A stretch of DNA of 64,000 nt from Saccharopolyspora gloriosae (lineage in GTDB: Bacteria; Actinomycetota; Actinomycetes; Mycobacteriales; Pseudonocardiaceae). The stretch covers positions 186,001 to 250,000 of the forward strand of contig NZ_CP059557.1 in assembly GCF_022828475.1 (NCBI RefSeq), in the 5' to 3' direction. The notes beneath the pieces were generated by a model. The model made no database searches, was not told where the DNA came from, and was given only the letters and a program-made list of their open reading frames with translations. Made by a program: the position numbers and the translations under genes. Below, in pieces: positions 16,202-24,335 of the stretch; position 1 is the stretch's first letter, and every line of letters starts with the position of its first letter.

Positions 16202-16656
16202 CGGCCCGCGACACCGAATTGGTGCGCGCGGCGCTGCAGGTCGCTCCCGGCGCGTTGACCACCGGTGACGTGCCGATCGGCGCGGTCGTGGCGGCCCCGG
16301 ACGGTTCGATCCTGGCGCGCGAGCACAACCGGCGCGAGGCGTCGGCCGACCCGACCGCGCACGCGGAGATCTTGGCGCTGCGCGCGGCGGCCCGTGCCTG
16401 GGGCGACGGCTGGCGCCTGTCGGAGTGCACGCTGGCGGTCACCGTCGAGCCGTGCACGATGTGCGCGGGCGCGTTGGTGCTGTCGCGGGTGAGCCGCCTG
16501 GTGTTCGGCGTCTGGGAACCGCGCACGGGAGCCGTCGGCTCGCTGTGGGACGTGGTGCGGGACCGCCGCGGCAACCACCGGCCGGAGGTCGTCGGCGGCG
16601 TGCTGGCCGACGAGTGCGCCGCGTTGCTGGAAGGTTTTTTCCACGGCCATCGGTGA
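16198..16656 (+). CDS. tadA: tRNA-specific adenosine deaminase
   Basis: 152 residues of the cytidine-deaminase fold with both zinc motifs: T-A-H-A-E (catalytic Glu) and E-P-C-T-M-C-A-G. TadA deaminates A34 to inosine in tRNA-Arg(ACG) to allow wobble decoding. The C-terminal helix E-C-A-A-L-L-E-G-F-F is typical. The GTG start overlaps the preceding gene's stop. Directly after the stop a GGTGAGG-TG-CCTCACC palindrome (16652-16667) could be a short terminator stem or a binding site for the csbD promoter. Confidence 0.92.
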   Translation: MTARDTELVRAALQVAPGALTTGDVPIGAVVAAPDGSILAREHNRREASADPTAHAEILALRAAARAWGDGWRLSECTLAVTVEPCTMCAGALVLSRVSRLVFGVWEPRTGAVGSLWDVVRDRRGNHRPEVVGGVLADECAALLEGFFHGHR

Positions 16657-16731
16657 GGTGCCTCACCCATGCGTGATGACGGATCATCCTGGGTAGTCCG
16701 ACGGTGACGAACTCTGCGGAAGGAGTCACCC

Positions 16732-16974
16732 ATGGGTGTGTTCGACAAGGTCAAGCACCAAGCTCAGCAGCTGACCGGCCGGGCCAAGGAGGCCACGGGC
16801 AGCGCGACCGGCAACGACGAACTCCGCGACGCCGGCAAGCGCGACCAGACCGAAGGCAAGGTCAAGGAGACCGGACAGGACGTCAAGGACAAGGCCGCCG
16901 GCGCGGTGCAGGACGTCCAGGACAAGTTCAAAGGCTCCGGCGGCGGCGAGACCGGCGGTTCCGCTGATCGCTGA
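16732..16974 (+). CDS. CsbD-family stress-response protein
   Basis: An 80-residue, very hydrophilic, Lys/Asp/Gly-rich protein starting MGVFDKVKHQAQQLTGRAKEA, then GKRDQTEGKVKETGQDVKDKA: the repeated helix pattern of CsbD proteins, which accumulate under general stress. A strong GGAAGGAG site precedes the ATG. The gene is monocistronic, followed by tRNA-Ser. The molecular role of CsbD is unknown. Confidence 0.82.
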   Translation: MGVFDKVKHQAQQLTGRAKEATGSATGNDELRDAGKRDQTEGKVKETGQDVKDKAAGAVQDVQDKFKGSGGGETGGSADR

Positions 16975-17018
16975 CCCCGTCTTCGGATGCCGAACAGGCG
17001 TCCAGTAGCCTTGTCGGC

Positions 17019-17106
17019 GGTAGCGTGTCCGAGCGGCCTAAGGAGCGCGCCTCGAAAGCGCGTGAGGTGAGAGCCTCCGTGGGTTCGAATCCCACCGCTA
17101 CCGCCA
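17019..17106 (+). tRNA. tRNA-Ser(CGA), CCA encoded
   Basis: An 88-base class II tRNA. The acceptor GGTAGCG pairs with CGCTACC, the anticodon loop is CTCGAAA (anticodon CGA), a long variable arm follows (GTGAGGTGAGAGCCTCC), and the T-arm is GTGGGTTCGAATCCCAC. The 3' CCA is encoded in the DNA at 17104-17106. Confidence 0.95.
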
Positions 17107-17107
17107 C

Positions 17108-17144
17108 GAAGAGCCGGTCCCCTCCACGAGGGGACCGGCTCTTC
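17108..17144 (+). terminator. Terminator of tRNA-Ser(CGA)
   Basis: A perfect 17-bp stem (GAAGAGCCGGTCCCCTC / GAGGGGACCGGCTCTTC) with a 3-base loop begins one base after the tRNA CCA. It also faces the minus-strand ABC-F gene end at 17179, so it may work in both directions. Confidence 0.75.
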
Positions 17145-17178
17145 GACGTTCAGTCCCAGTTGGCTGTTCAGACGGGTT

Positions 17179-18882
17179 CTAACGCTCCGGCCGGGCCGTC
17201 TCGTCCACGTCGTTGTCCGGTTCCGATGCGGACCCGGCAGCGTCCGCCGACCTGATCGGCCCGAGGTGCAGGTGTGGCCAGTCGGCAGTGTCGCGCAGCA
17301 GCCGGCGGTCGTGACTGGCGACGACGACGGCGGCCGGGGTCCGGGACAGGGCGGCGGTCAGCTCCTCGACCAATGTGATCGACAGGTGATTGGTGGGCTC
17401 GTCCAGCAGGACGGCGTGCGGTCGTGCTGCCAGCAGCAACGCCAGGTCCAGTCGCCGCTGCTGGCCGATGGACAGCTCGGTGACGGACTTGGCCGCGTCC
17501 CGGGCGTCGAGCAGCCCCAGGGAGGTGAACGGCACTCGTTCGGACTCGTCGATTCGGCCGGAACCGATGAGCTCGCCGATCATCGTGTCGTAGACCTCGA
17601 TGGCTCGGCGCCGGGACGGAGCCGGTGATTCCTGGGTGAGCAGCCCGATGCGGGCGTTGTGCTTGTGGTGAGCGGTGCCCGAGGTCGGTTCGGTCCTGCC
17701 CGCCAGCACGGACAGCAGTGTCGACTTGCCCGCACCGTTGGGGCCGGCGATCACGAGGCGTCCGCCGGTTCGCAGCAGCACCGTGGCCGGTTCGTCGATG
17801 CGGCCGGCCACGCGGACGTCGTCGCAGCGCACCAAGGTCGTTCCGGGTTTCACCGCCGGTTCCGGGAGCTGGAACCGGCGCGGTGGCGGCGGGACGTCTA
17901 CGACGTGCGCTTCGAGGTCTTCTCGGCGCCGGTGCACGGCGCGGACCAAGCCGGGTGCTCGGGTGGCGCGGGTGTGCTTGCCCGTTCCCTTTCCCGGACG
18001 CCACCCGGTGGAAAGCCGGTTCTGCGCTGCGGAGAGATCGTCGGCGAGGCGTTGCCGTTCGTTCTGCTGCGCCGAATGCTCCGCCTCCCAACGATCCCGT
18101 TCCGCCGCGTGCCCGGCGCGGTATCCGGCGTAGCCGCCACCGTAGGTGCGGGGCCTGCCGTCCCGGCTCGGGTCGAGGTCGAGCACCGTGCGGACGACGT
18201 CGGCGAGCAACCTGCGGTCGTGGCTGACGAGCACCGCACCGCCCGGGTGGGCGCGCAGGCGTTCCGTCAGGTGTTCGAGCCCGTCGGCGTCGAGGTGGTT
18301 CGTCGGCTCGTCCAGCAGCAACAGGTCGTGGCCCGCGCCGAGCAGGCACGCGAGCCGGATCCGGTAGCGCTGCCCGACGGACAGGGTGGCGAGCACGCGG
18401 GAGCGGTCGTCGACGGCGCCGAGCGCCGCCAGCGACATGTCGACACGGCGATCCGCGTCCCACGCGTCGAGTGATTCGGCGGCGGCCAGCGCGGTCGCGA
18501 ACCGGTCTTCGCTCCCTGGGCGTTGTTCGGTGAGCGCGGCGGTCGCCGCCTCGAACTCGTGCAGTGCCGTGCGGACTCCGGTGAGCTCGACGTCGATGAG
18601 GTCTCCCACGGATCGTTGCGCACCGACCGGCATCTCCTGGTCGGCGACTCCGATGGAGCCGCTGCGGTGCACCGCGCCGGAATCCGGGGTGAGCCGCCCG
18701 GCGAGTACCTGCAGCAGGGTGGTCTTGCCGCGCCCGTTCTCCCCGACGATCCCGAGCCGGTCACCGGCGGAGACGGTCAGGTCCACACCGGACAGCACGG
18801 GGTGACCACCTCGTGCGAGGTGGACGTCGGTGGCGGCGAGGTGGGCTCGTGCGCGGGTGAGCCGCGCAGGGCTGGTGGACAT
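17179..18882 (-). CDS. ABC-F family ATPase, possible ribosome-protection type
   Basis: 567 residues from the ATG at 18882, which has a GGAGGAAG ribosome site. Two ABC domains lack any membrane part: Walker A GENGRGKTT and GPNGAGKST, Walker B LLLLDEPTNHLD and VLLDEPTNHLS, with D-H-D/SHDRRLL switch histidines in both. The signatures are LSVGQ and LSIGQ instead of LSGGQ. The linker between domains (about 300-370) is rich in Gln/Arg and forms the part that reaches into the ribosome in ABC-F proteins. Such proteins either tune translation (EttA type) or protect the ribosome from macrolides, lincosamides or pleuromutilins. The non-LSGGQ signatures and the 320-base leader hint at the second, but this is inference. 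Confidence 0.85.
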   Translation of the reverse strand: MSTSPARLTRARAHLAATDVHLARGGHPVLSGVDLTVSAGDRLGIVGENGRGKTTLLQVLAGRLTPDSGAVHRSGSIGVADQEMPVGAQRSVGDLIDVELTGVRTALHEFEAATAALTEQRPGSEDRFATALAAAESLDAWDADRRVDMSLAALGAVDDRSRVLATLSVGQRYRIRLACLLGAGHDLLLLDEPTNHLDADGLEHLTERLRAHPGGAVLVSHDRRLLADVVRTVLDLDPSRDGRPRTYGGGYAGYRAGHAAERDRWEAEHSAQQNERQRLADDLSAAQNRLSTGWRPGKGTGKHTRATRAPGLVRAVHRRREDLEAHVVDVPPPPRRFQLPEPAVKPGTTLVRCDDVRVAGRIDEPATVLLRTGGRLVIAGPNGAGKSTLLSVLAGRTEPTSGTAHHKHNARIGLLTQESPAPSRRRAIEVYDTMIGELIGSGRIDESERVPFTSLGLLDARDAAKSVTELSIGQQRRLDLALLLAARPHAVLLDEPTNHLSITLVEELTAALSRTPAAVVVASHDRRLLRDTADWPHLHLGPIRSADAAGSASEPDNDVDETARPER

Positions 18883-19203
18883 TGCTTCCTCCGAGCACGA
18901 CGGCGCGACCCGTCGGGCGGGGATGCGCATCGTCGTGAGTGCGATGTGACGGCGGATGTGAACAGCCACGGCTCGGGGCTGATGCCCGGAGCCGGCTGGG
19001 CCGTCGTCCTCAGAGGAAGTAGTGGTATCGCACGTCGGCAAGCTAACAGGCCGGGAGCCTGGAGCACCAGCGGTTTTCCGCCGAAGCGGCGGCAGCGGAC
19101 GGCGTCGGTGGCCCCGGGTCTCGCGGCGCCGAGGCGGACTTGTTGTGGACGTCAGCGCGCGTTCCCGGGTGGAGCGGTCGATGGTGTGTTCGTGTTGCCG
19201 GTT
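18883..19203. other. Leader/intergenic region upstream of the ABC-F gene
   Basis: 321 bases between the minus-strand lysR stop (19204) and the ABC-F start. On the minus strand a TTGCCG...GATACC pair around 19050-19025 may be a promoter. ABC-F resistance genes often have attenuator leaders of this length, but I found no convincing leader peptide or terminator/antiterminator pair here. Confidence 0.3.
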
Positions 19204-20043
19204 TCAGAGTTCCGTGGCGATGCGGACGAAGTTCGCGACGGCGCGGGAGCGGCACTGCGGGGGCCACGCGATCAGGGTGCTGACCGGATGCGCGTCGACG
19301 ACGGGGACGGTGGCCAGGTCGTCGCGCACGGCGTCGCGGACGGACTCGGGCAGCACGGTCGTGGTCCGGCCGAGGCCGATCAGTTGCAGCAGCTGGGCGT
19401 GGCCGTGGATCTCCGGTCCGGGGCCGGGGGCGTAGCGACCGGCGGCGTCCGGCCAGCGGGCCATGGGGAGATCCGGCTGCGAGGTGATCTCGGCCAGCGT
19501 CAGCTCGTCGCGCGTGCTGAGCGGGTGCCCGGCGGGCAGCACCGCCACTTGGTTCTCGGTGTGCAGGGTTTCGGTGTCGAAGCCGCTGATGTCGTCGTGG
19601 GGCAGGTGCAGCAGTGCCACGTCCGCCCGCCCGTCCCGCAGCGTCGGTGCCTGCTCGCCGATGCCGCAGAGCAGCACTTCGACCTGAACGGCGTCCGGTT
19701 CGGCGGCGTACCGGTGGAGCAGTTTCGTCAGCAGCTCGGCGGACGCTTCCGCTTTGGTGACGACGACGATGCCGCCTCCGCTCGCGGCGGTTCGCCGGGT
19801 GCGGCGTTCAGCGGCTTCGACGGCGCCGATCGCCGCCCTGCCCTCGTGGAGCAGCACCACACCGGCATCGGTCAACGTCACGCCCCGGCTGTTGCGTTCC
19901 AGCAGGGTGAGTCCGAGCCGCCGTTCCAACTGCTGGATCGCCCGGGACAGCGGCGGCTGCGCCATGCCGAGCCGGTGCGCGGCCCGGCCGAAGTGTTCCT
20001 CTTCGGCCACCGCCACGAAATAGCGCAGCTCTCGGATCTCCAC
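19204..20043 (-). CDS. LysR-family transcriptional regulator
   Basis: 279 residues. The N-terminal winged HTH is MEIRELRYFVAVAEEEHFGRA ... QPPLSRAIQQLERRLG (residues 1-60), followed by a linker helix and a two-lobe periplasmic-binding-like effector domain (about 90-279). It is divergently transcribed from the SDR gene at 20125, with an ideal LysR palindrome eight bases upstream of its own start, so it very probably autoregulates and controls the SDR. The effector is unknown. Confidence 0.9.
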   Translation of the reverse strand: MEIRELRYFVAVAEEEHFGRAAHRLGMAQPPLSRAIQQLERRLGLTLLERNSRGVTLTDAGVVLLHEGRAAIGAVEAAERRTRRTAASGGGIVVVTKAEASAELLTKLLHRYAAEPDAVQVEVLLCGIGEQAPTLRDGRADVALLHLPHDDISGFDTETLHTENQVAVLPAGHPLSTRDELTLAEITSQPDLPMARWPDAAGRYAPGPGPEIHGHAQLLQLIGLGRTTTVLPESVRDAVRDDLATVPVVDAHPVSTLIAWPPQCRSRAVANFVRIATEL

Positions 20044-20050
20044 CCTTCGA

Positions 20051-20069
20051 CGATACCCGCGCGGTATCG
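20051..20069. promoter_or_regulatory. LysR-type operator between lysR and SDR
   Basis: A perfect interrupted palindrome CGATACC-CGCGC-GGTATCG contains ATAC-N7-GTAT, the T-N11-A form of LysR boxes. It is the only strong palindrome in the 81-base divergent gap. Confidence 0.7.
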
Positions 20070-20124
20070 CCGGGAACCCGTTCGGTGTTGGCCGTCAGAG
20101 GAGGTCCGGACGCACGATCCGGGT

Positions 20125-20841
20125 ATGGCTGAAAAGAAGGTCGCGCTGGTCACGGGCGCGAACAAGGGCATCGGGTACGAGATCGCGGCGGGCCTCGGCG
20201 AGCTCGGCTGGCGGGTCGGCGTCGGCGCCAGGGACGACGGCCGGCGGCAGGGTGCGGTCGAGGAACTCCGCGCCGCGGGGGTCGACGCGTTCGGCGTCCC
20301 GCTCGACGTGACCGACGCGGCGAGCGTTGTGGCCGCCGCGGCCCGGCTGGAGCAGGAAGGCGGGCTCGACGTGCTGGTGAACAACGCCGCCATCACCGGC
20401 GGGATCCCGCAGGAACCGACCTCGGTGGGTCCCGACACGATCCGCGCGGTCGTCGACACCAACGTGATCGGCGTGGTCCGGGTGACCAACGAGATGCTGC
20501 CGCTGCTGCGCCGCTCCACCGCGCCGCGGATCGTGAACATGTCCAGCGGTGTCGGCTCGCTGACCAGGCAGTCCGATCCGGCGGGGGAGAGCGGGCCGAT
20601 TTCGGCCGCGTACGCGCCGTCGAAGTCGTTCCTGACGGCCGTGACGGTGCAGTACGCCAAGGAACTGCGGGACACGCCGATCCTGGTCAACGCGGGCTGC
20701 CCGGGTTTCGTGGCGACCGACTTGAACGGTTTCCGCGGTCACCGCACTCCGCGGCAGGGCGCCGCGATCGAACTGGCCACGTTGCCCGCCGACGGCCCGT
20801 CCGGCGGCATCTTCGACGACGCCGGGGTGGTGCCGTGGTGA
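20125..20841 (+). CDS. Short-chain dehydrogenase/reductase
   Basis: A 238-residue classical SDR. The cofactor motif is T-G-A-N-K-G-I-G (10-17), with D-V-T-D after strand 3, N-N-A-A in place of NNAG, an active-site serine in N-M-S-S-G-V-G and the catalytic Y-A-P-S-K. The TGANKGIG form and the E-P-T-S insert resemble plant/bacterial carbonyl reductase-like SDRs that use NADPH. It is transcribed away from lysR across a LysR operator, so it is probably induced by that regulator's ligand. The substrate cannot be told from sequence. Confidence 0.88.
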   Translation: MAEKKVALVTGANKGIGYEIAAGLGELGWRVGVGARDDGRRQGAVEELRAAGVDAFGVPLDVTDAASVVAAAARLEQEGGLDVLVNNAAITGGIPQEPTSVGPDTIRAVVDTNVIGVVRVTNEMLPLLRRSTAPRIVNMSSGVGSLTRQSDPAGESGPISAAYAPSKSFLTAVTVQYAKELRDTPILVNAGCPGFVATDLNGFRGHRTPRQGAAIELATLPADGPSGGIFDDAGVVPW

Positions 20842-21029
20842 GGCCGATTCGCTGTGCCTGCACCGTTTTTGACGTTGGGGCCGGGTTCGCCCCGGAGCTG
20901 AGCGAAGGGGAGGAGCTCGCCGTCCGTTCGGGCGATGATGATCTTTCCGGGCACTGTGGAGGGTGGCGGCGCCCTAGGTTCCGCAGCGAGGAGTTCACTG
21001 GAATTCCGGAACTGAGAAGGATCTTCTTG

Positions 21030-21251
21030 GTGAAGCGCAGTGCTCTGCTCCTGGTGTCGGCCGTCGTCGGCATGCTCGCCATCGCCGGACCGGCCTCGGC
21101 CGCCGCCCCGACGTACTACCGCACCTATCCGTCGCACGACTTGGCCGCCAAGGCGTGCGACGCGGGCAAGCGGCAGGGCCGGTGGTCGAGCTGCACCTAC
21201 CGGCCCGCGGAGACCGGCCCGAACCCGCCGGTCGAACTGTGGGTCGCGTGA
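21030..21251 (+). CDS. Small secreted two-cysteine protein
   Basis: 73 residues with a clear Sec signal peptide (basic MKR-type start, hydrophobic SALLLVSAVVGMLAIAG, cleavage after A-S-A near residue 25). The mature part is ~48 residues with two cysteines about 16 apart (K-A-C-D and S-S-C-T), aromatic residues and a proline-rich tail; one disulphide is likely. The GTG at 21030 has AGAAGG nine bases upstream. No family was recognised. Small exported proteins of this shape are common in filamentous actinomycetes. Confidence 0.6.
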   Translation: MKRSALLLVSAVVGMLAIAGPASAAAPTYYRTYPSHDLAAKACDAGKRQGRWSSCTYRPAETGPNPPVELWVA

Positions 21252-21317
21252 TTCGCCGCTGAAGCGGACCGGTCGGCGTGGTTCCCCCGGCACCACGCGC
21301 GGTGGTGCCTCCTTTCG

Positions 21318-21400
21318 CCCACCGGTGGGAGGGGCCGTTCACTCCACCGGCGGCACCGGGTGAGTGCCTCCCACTCCCATTGGTCCAATGGGCCGTTCAC
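21318..21400. repeat. Pair of palindrome + GGCCGTTCAC elements
   Basis: Two related modules in tandem. CCCACCGGTGGG (21318-21329) is followed by GGGGCCGTTCAC, and CCCATTGGTCCAATGGG (21376-21392) overlaps GGCCGTTCAC (21391-21400). The CCGTTCAC end is shared with the nested-palindrome repeats and with the hairpin at 30735-30795, so they may form one repeat superfamily. Confidence 0.5.
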
Positions 21401-21544
21401 CAGGTTCGGCGCATTCGTGTAGTGGCATCCCGGGGGCGGGGTCGCTGCGGGTTCTCCGGGTGGTCATCGGAAACGGGCGCATGCGTCATGCGCGGGCGGT
21501 AGCGTCGGCGATCAGTGTGATCGTCGACTGCTGGGGGTACGGGC

Positions 21545-23341
21545 GTGCACGGATCGTCTAGGGCGCTGGCCGGGATGTTGGCCGCGGCCGGTGTGCTGGT
21601 GGTGGCGCCGGGTTCGGCGGTGGCGGCCGAGGTGCGGATTCACGACGTCCAAGGCGCGGGGCGGGTTTCTCCGCTGCTGGGACGGGCCGTCACCGGTGTT
21701 CCGGGCGTGGTGACGGGGATCCGCACCACCGGTACGTCACCGGGTTTCTGGTTCCAGGACCCGAATCCGGATGGTGATCCGCGCACCAGCGAAGGCCTGT
21801 TCGTCTACACCCCGGACGAGGCGCCGCGGGTCGCGGTGGGCGATGCGGTGACGGTGTCCGGCACCGTCGCCGAGTACTACGCGGTCGGTGAGGGCGAACA
21901 GCCGGACACCACGCCGAACCAGTCGGTCACCGAGCTCTCCGGCGCCACCTGGCAGGTCACGGGCACCGCACCGGTCCCGGCGGCGGAGCCGATCACCCCG
22001 GCCTCGGTTCCGGAGGTGTACGCGCCGGACGGTGAGCTGGACGCGCTGCCGTTGGACCCGGCCCGGTTCGCGCTGGACTTCTACGAGTCCCGCGAGCACA
22101 TGAACATCGCCGTCGAGGACGCCCGCGTGGTGGGGCCGACGGATTCCTACGGCGCGCTCACCGTCACGTCGAAACCGCGGCAGAACGCCGGCGACCGCGG
22201 CACCACCACCTACACCGGCTACGACCAGCAGAACTCGGGCCGGTTGAAGGTGGAACCAGTGGGCGCACCGGTCCCGGCGGCGAACGTCGGCGATCAGCTG
22301 GCCGGGCGCACCGAAGGCCCGCTGGACTACAGCCGCTTCGGCGGCTACCTGCTGGCGGCGACGACGCTGGGCGAGCACCGGCCCGTCGGGGTGCGCCCGG
22401 AGGTGACCCGGCCGCAGGCCGAGGACGAGCTGGCGGTGGCGACCTACAACGTCGAGAACCTCTCCGCGGCCGACGAGCAGGGCGAGTTCGACCGCCTCGC
22501 CCACGGCGTGACCACGAACCTGGCCGCGCCGGACGTGATCTCGCTGGAGGAAGTGCAGGACAACACCGGTGCCGCCGATGACGGTGTGGTCGCCGCGGCT
22601 CGGACGCTCGGCCGGTTCGCCGACGCGATCGAGGCGGCGGGCGGGCCGCGCTACGAGTGGCGGCAGATCGACCCGGTCGACGGCGCCGACGGCGGTGAGC
22701 CGGGCGGCAACATCCGGGTGGCGTTCCTGTTCAACCCGGCCCGGGTGTCCTTTGTGGATCGACCTGGTGGGGATGCGGGAACTCCGGTGGAGGCCGTCGA
22801 ATCCGGTGAGCACGCGGGTCTGAGCGTCTCGCCCGGCCGGATCGAGCCGGGCGACGAGGCGTGGCGGGCGAGCCGCAAACCCCTGGTCGGCGAGTTCTCC
22901 TTCCGCGGCGAGCCGGTGTTCGTGGTGGCGAACCACTTCAACTCGAAGGGCGGCGATGAGCCGCTGCACGGCCGTTCCCAGCCGCCGGCGCGGAGTTCGG
23001 AGCAGCAGCGGACCGCGCAGGCCGAGCTGGTGCGCGGGCTCGTCGCCGACCTGACGGCGATCGACCCGCAGGCGAAGGTCCTGGTCACCGGCGACCTCAA
23101 CGACTTCGACTTCTCCCCGGCGGTGGCCCGGCTGGCGGAGGGGGCGCTGCTGTCGCTGCCGTCGGCCGCGCTGCCGCCGACCGAGCGCTACAGCTACGTC
23201 TACGAGGGCAACGCCCAAGCCCTCGACCACATCCTCACCAGCCCCGGCGTCGGCGAGGCCGACTACGACGTCGTCCACATCAACGCCGAATTCGCCGACC
23301 AGGCCAGCGACCACGACCCCCAACTCATCCGGGTCCGGTGA
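21545..23341 (+). CDS. Secreted endonuclease/exonuclease/phosphatase-family nuclease
   Basis: 598 residues. The signal peptide spans about 1-28 (LAGMLAAAGVLVVAPGSAVAA). An N-terminal OB-fold/lamin-like half (about 30-280) with P-G-F-W-F-Q-D is typical of ExeM/NucH-type extracellular nucleases. The C-terminal DNase I-like domain (about 295-598) shows TYNVENLS (Asn), EEVQD (metal Glu), V-V-A-N-H-F-N-S-K-G (His), T-G-D-L-N-D and A-S-D-H-D-P (catalytic His), so the active site looks intact. It should be exported and degrade extracellular DNA for nutrients or biofilm release. GTG start; monocistronic. Confidence 0.88.
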   Translation: MHGSSRALAGMLAAAGVLVVAPGSAVAAEVRIHDVQGAGRVSPLLGRAVTGVPGVVTGIRTTGTSPGFWFQDPNPDGDPRTSEGLFVYTPDEAPRVAVGDAVTVSGTVAEYYAVGEGEQPDTTPNQSVTELSGATWQVTGTAPVPAAEPITPASVPEVYAPDGELDALPLDPARFALDFYESREHMNIAVEDARVVGPTDSYGALTVTSKPRQNAGDRGTTTYTGYDQQNSGRLKVEPVGAPVPAANVGDQLAGRTEGPLDYSRFGGYLLAATTLGEHRPVGVRPEVTRPQAEDELAVATYNVENLSAADEQGEFDRLAHGVTTNLAAPDVISLEEVQDNTGAADDGVVAAARTLGRFADAIEAAGGPRYEWRQIDPVDGADGGEPGGNIRVAFLFNPARVSFVDRPGGDAGTPVEAVESGEHAGLSVSPGRIEPGDEAWRASRKPLVGEFSFRGEPVFVVANHFNSKGGDEPLHGRSQPPARSSEQQRTAQAELVRGLVADLTAIDPQAKVLVTGDLNDFDFSPAVARLAEGALLSLPSAALPPTERYSYVYEGNAQALDHILTSPGVGEADYDVVHINAEFADQASDHDPQLIRVR

Positions 23342-23488
23342 GCGACCGCCCGATTGTCGTTGCGCTGCACCGAAATCACCCTTCGATCAGGTGGCGCCAC
23401 TCAAGGGCACGAGATCTGCGTGCCGATACGAGGGTGATCAGAGTTTCGCCGTGATGCGGGTATCTCACCGCGCGCGAGAGGATCGCCA

Positions 23489-23688
23489 TTGCCGTTCAAA
23501 CTTGGGGAGTTACTCAAATGGATCGAGGCGGACGGCTGGGTGCTGAAGCGAACGCGTGGCAGTCACCGTCAGTACCAGCACCCGGCCAAGTCGGGGAAGG
23601 TGACGGTAGCTGGAAAGCCCAGCGATACGTTCACCCGCGCACCGAGGCGAGCATCCTGAGGCAGGCTGGACTCGATCGGAGGCCGTAG
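23489..23688 (+). pseudogene. hicA: hicA toxin gene with a frameshift
   Basis: From TTG 23489 the frame reads L-P-F-K-L-G-E-L-L-K-W-I-E-A-D-G-W, then RTRGSHRQYQHP and GKVTVAGKPSD: canonical HicA with the GSHRQ active histidine. At AGCGATACGTTCACC (23621-23635) the sequence leaves frame and stops at 23657-23659. In the next frame the expected HicA end continues: V-H-P-R-T-E-A-S-I-L-R-Q-A-G-L-D, stopping at 23686-23688 against the hicB start. Adding one base (GATGAC for GATAC) would restore the full consensus. Either the toxin is inactivated by a 1-base deletion, a frameshift is used, or the base is a sequencing error. Confidence 0.8.
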
Positions 23689-23906
23689 TGAGCGAATATC
23701 TCGTGCTCGTCGAGCGGGACGACCAGGGCGGTTTCAGTGCGTGGGTTCCCGACCTCCCCGGAGTCGCCGCGGCCGCAGCCACTTATGAGGAGTGCGTCCT
23801 GCTCATGCGTGAGGCCGTCGAGTTCCACCTGGAAGGAATTCGCGAAGACGGTGACGTGATCCCGGCGCCGACCGTGGTAGGTGCGGTGACCATCGAAGCG
23901 GCCTGA
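23688..23906 (+). CDS. hicB: HicB-family antitoxin
   Basis: 72 residues. It has the HicB pattern YLVLVERDDQGGFSAWVPDLPG ... A-A-A-A-T-Y-E-E-C-V-L-L-M-R-E-A-V-E-F-H-L-E, the partial RNase H-like fold that caps HicA. No C-terminal DNA-binding domain is present, so it is the short HicB form. The GTG overlaps the last base of the (frameshifted) hicA. With hicA broken, this may be an orphan antitoxin. A terminator follows at 23922. Confidence 0.85.
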   Translation: MSEYLVLVERDDQGGFSAWVPDLPGVAAAAATYEECVLLMREAVEFHLEGIREDGDVIPAPTVVGAVTIEAA

Positions 23907-23921
23907 ACCGACGTCGCGAAT

Positions 23922-23954
23922 CGAGCCCCGGTGTGCTGTGCACACCGGGGCTCG
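23922..23954 (+). terminator. Terminator of hicAB
   Basis: A perfect 14-bp stem (CGAGCCCCGGTGTG / CACACCGGGGCTCG) with a 5-base loop, followed by TTG, lies 15 bases after the hicB stop. Confidence 0.75.
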
Positions 23955-24089
23955 TTGCCACGCGGGGTCGTCCCGTCCTTGCGAATCCGATCTTCAGGCT
24001 GGGTCGCGGTTCCCGGAACTTCCAGTGGCCCCTACTGGGTGTCACTCAAAGTGAGTACGCTGTGGTCGCTGGGTGACGAAGGGGGAGTT

Positions 24090-24152
24090 ATGGGGCAGCC
24101 GAAGCGGGACGTGTCGAAAGGTGAAGTGCAGGAGCTGGGCGACTCGGCCTAG
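24090..24152 (+). CDS. Possible 20-residue small protein
   Basis: The ATG follows an excellent ribosome site (GAAGGGGGAG, six-base spacing). The frame gives MGQPKRDVSKGEVQELGDSA and stops with TAG. Upstream, ACTCA-AAG-TGAGT (24046-24058) is a small palindrome in an AT-richer patch that could be promoter or operator. There is no family match. The strength of the ribosome site in an otherwise empty 340-base gap is the only argument. Confidence 0.3.
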   Translation: MGQPKRDVSKGEVQELGDSA

Positions 24153-24294
24153 GGGCGTCGCGGTGGGGATCTTCGGGCGGCCTGAGCCGGGGCCGTGACG
24201 GTGCTCGGTGGGCACCGCGCACCGCGGACCGAACCCGCCGCGAACGCGGAAAGGCCCGTTCGCGTAGCGGGGGCGCAACTGAGACCCGCACGAA

Positions 24295-24329
24295 AGAGGG
24301 CCGGGCACCTGATCGGTGCCCGGCCCTCT
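24295..24329 (-). terminator. Terminator of tRNA-Ser(GGA)
   Basis: A perfect 15-bp stem (AGAGGGCCGGGCACC / GGTGCCCGGCCCTCT) with a 5-base loop, followed on the minus strand by TTTCG, begins six bases beyond the tRNA 3' end. Confidence 0.75.
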
Positions 24330-24335
24330 GACCTG

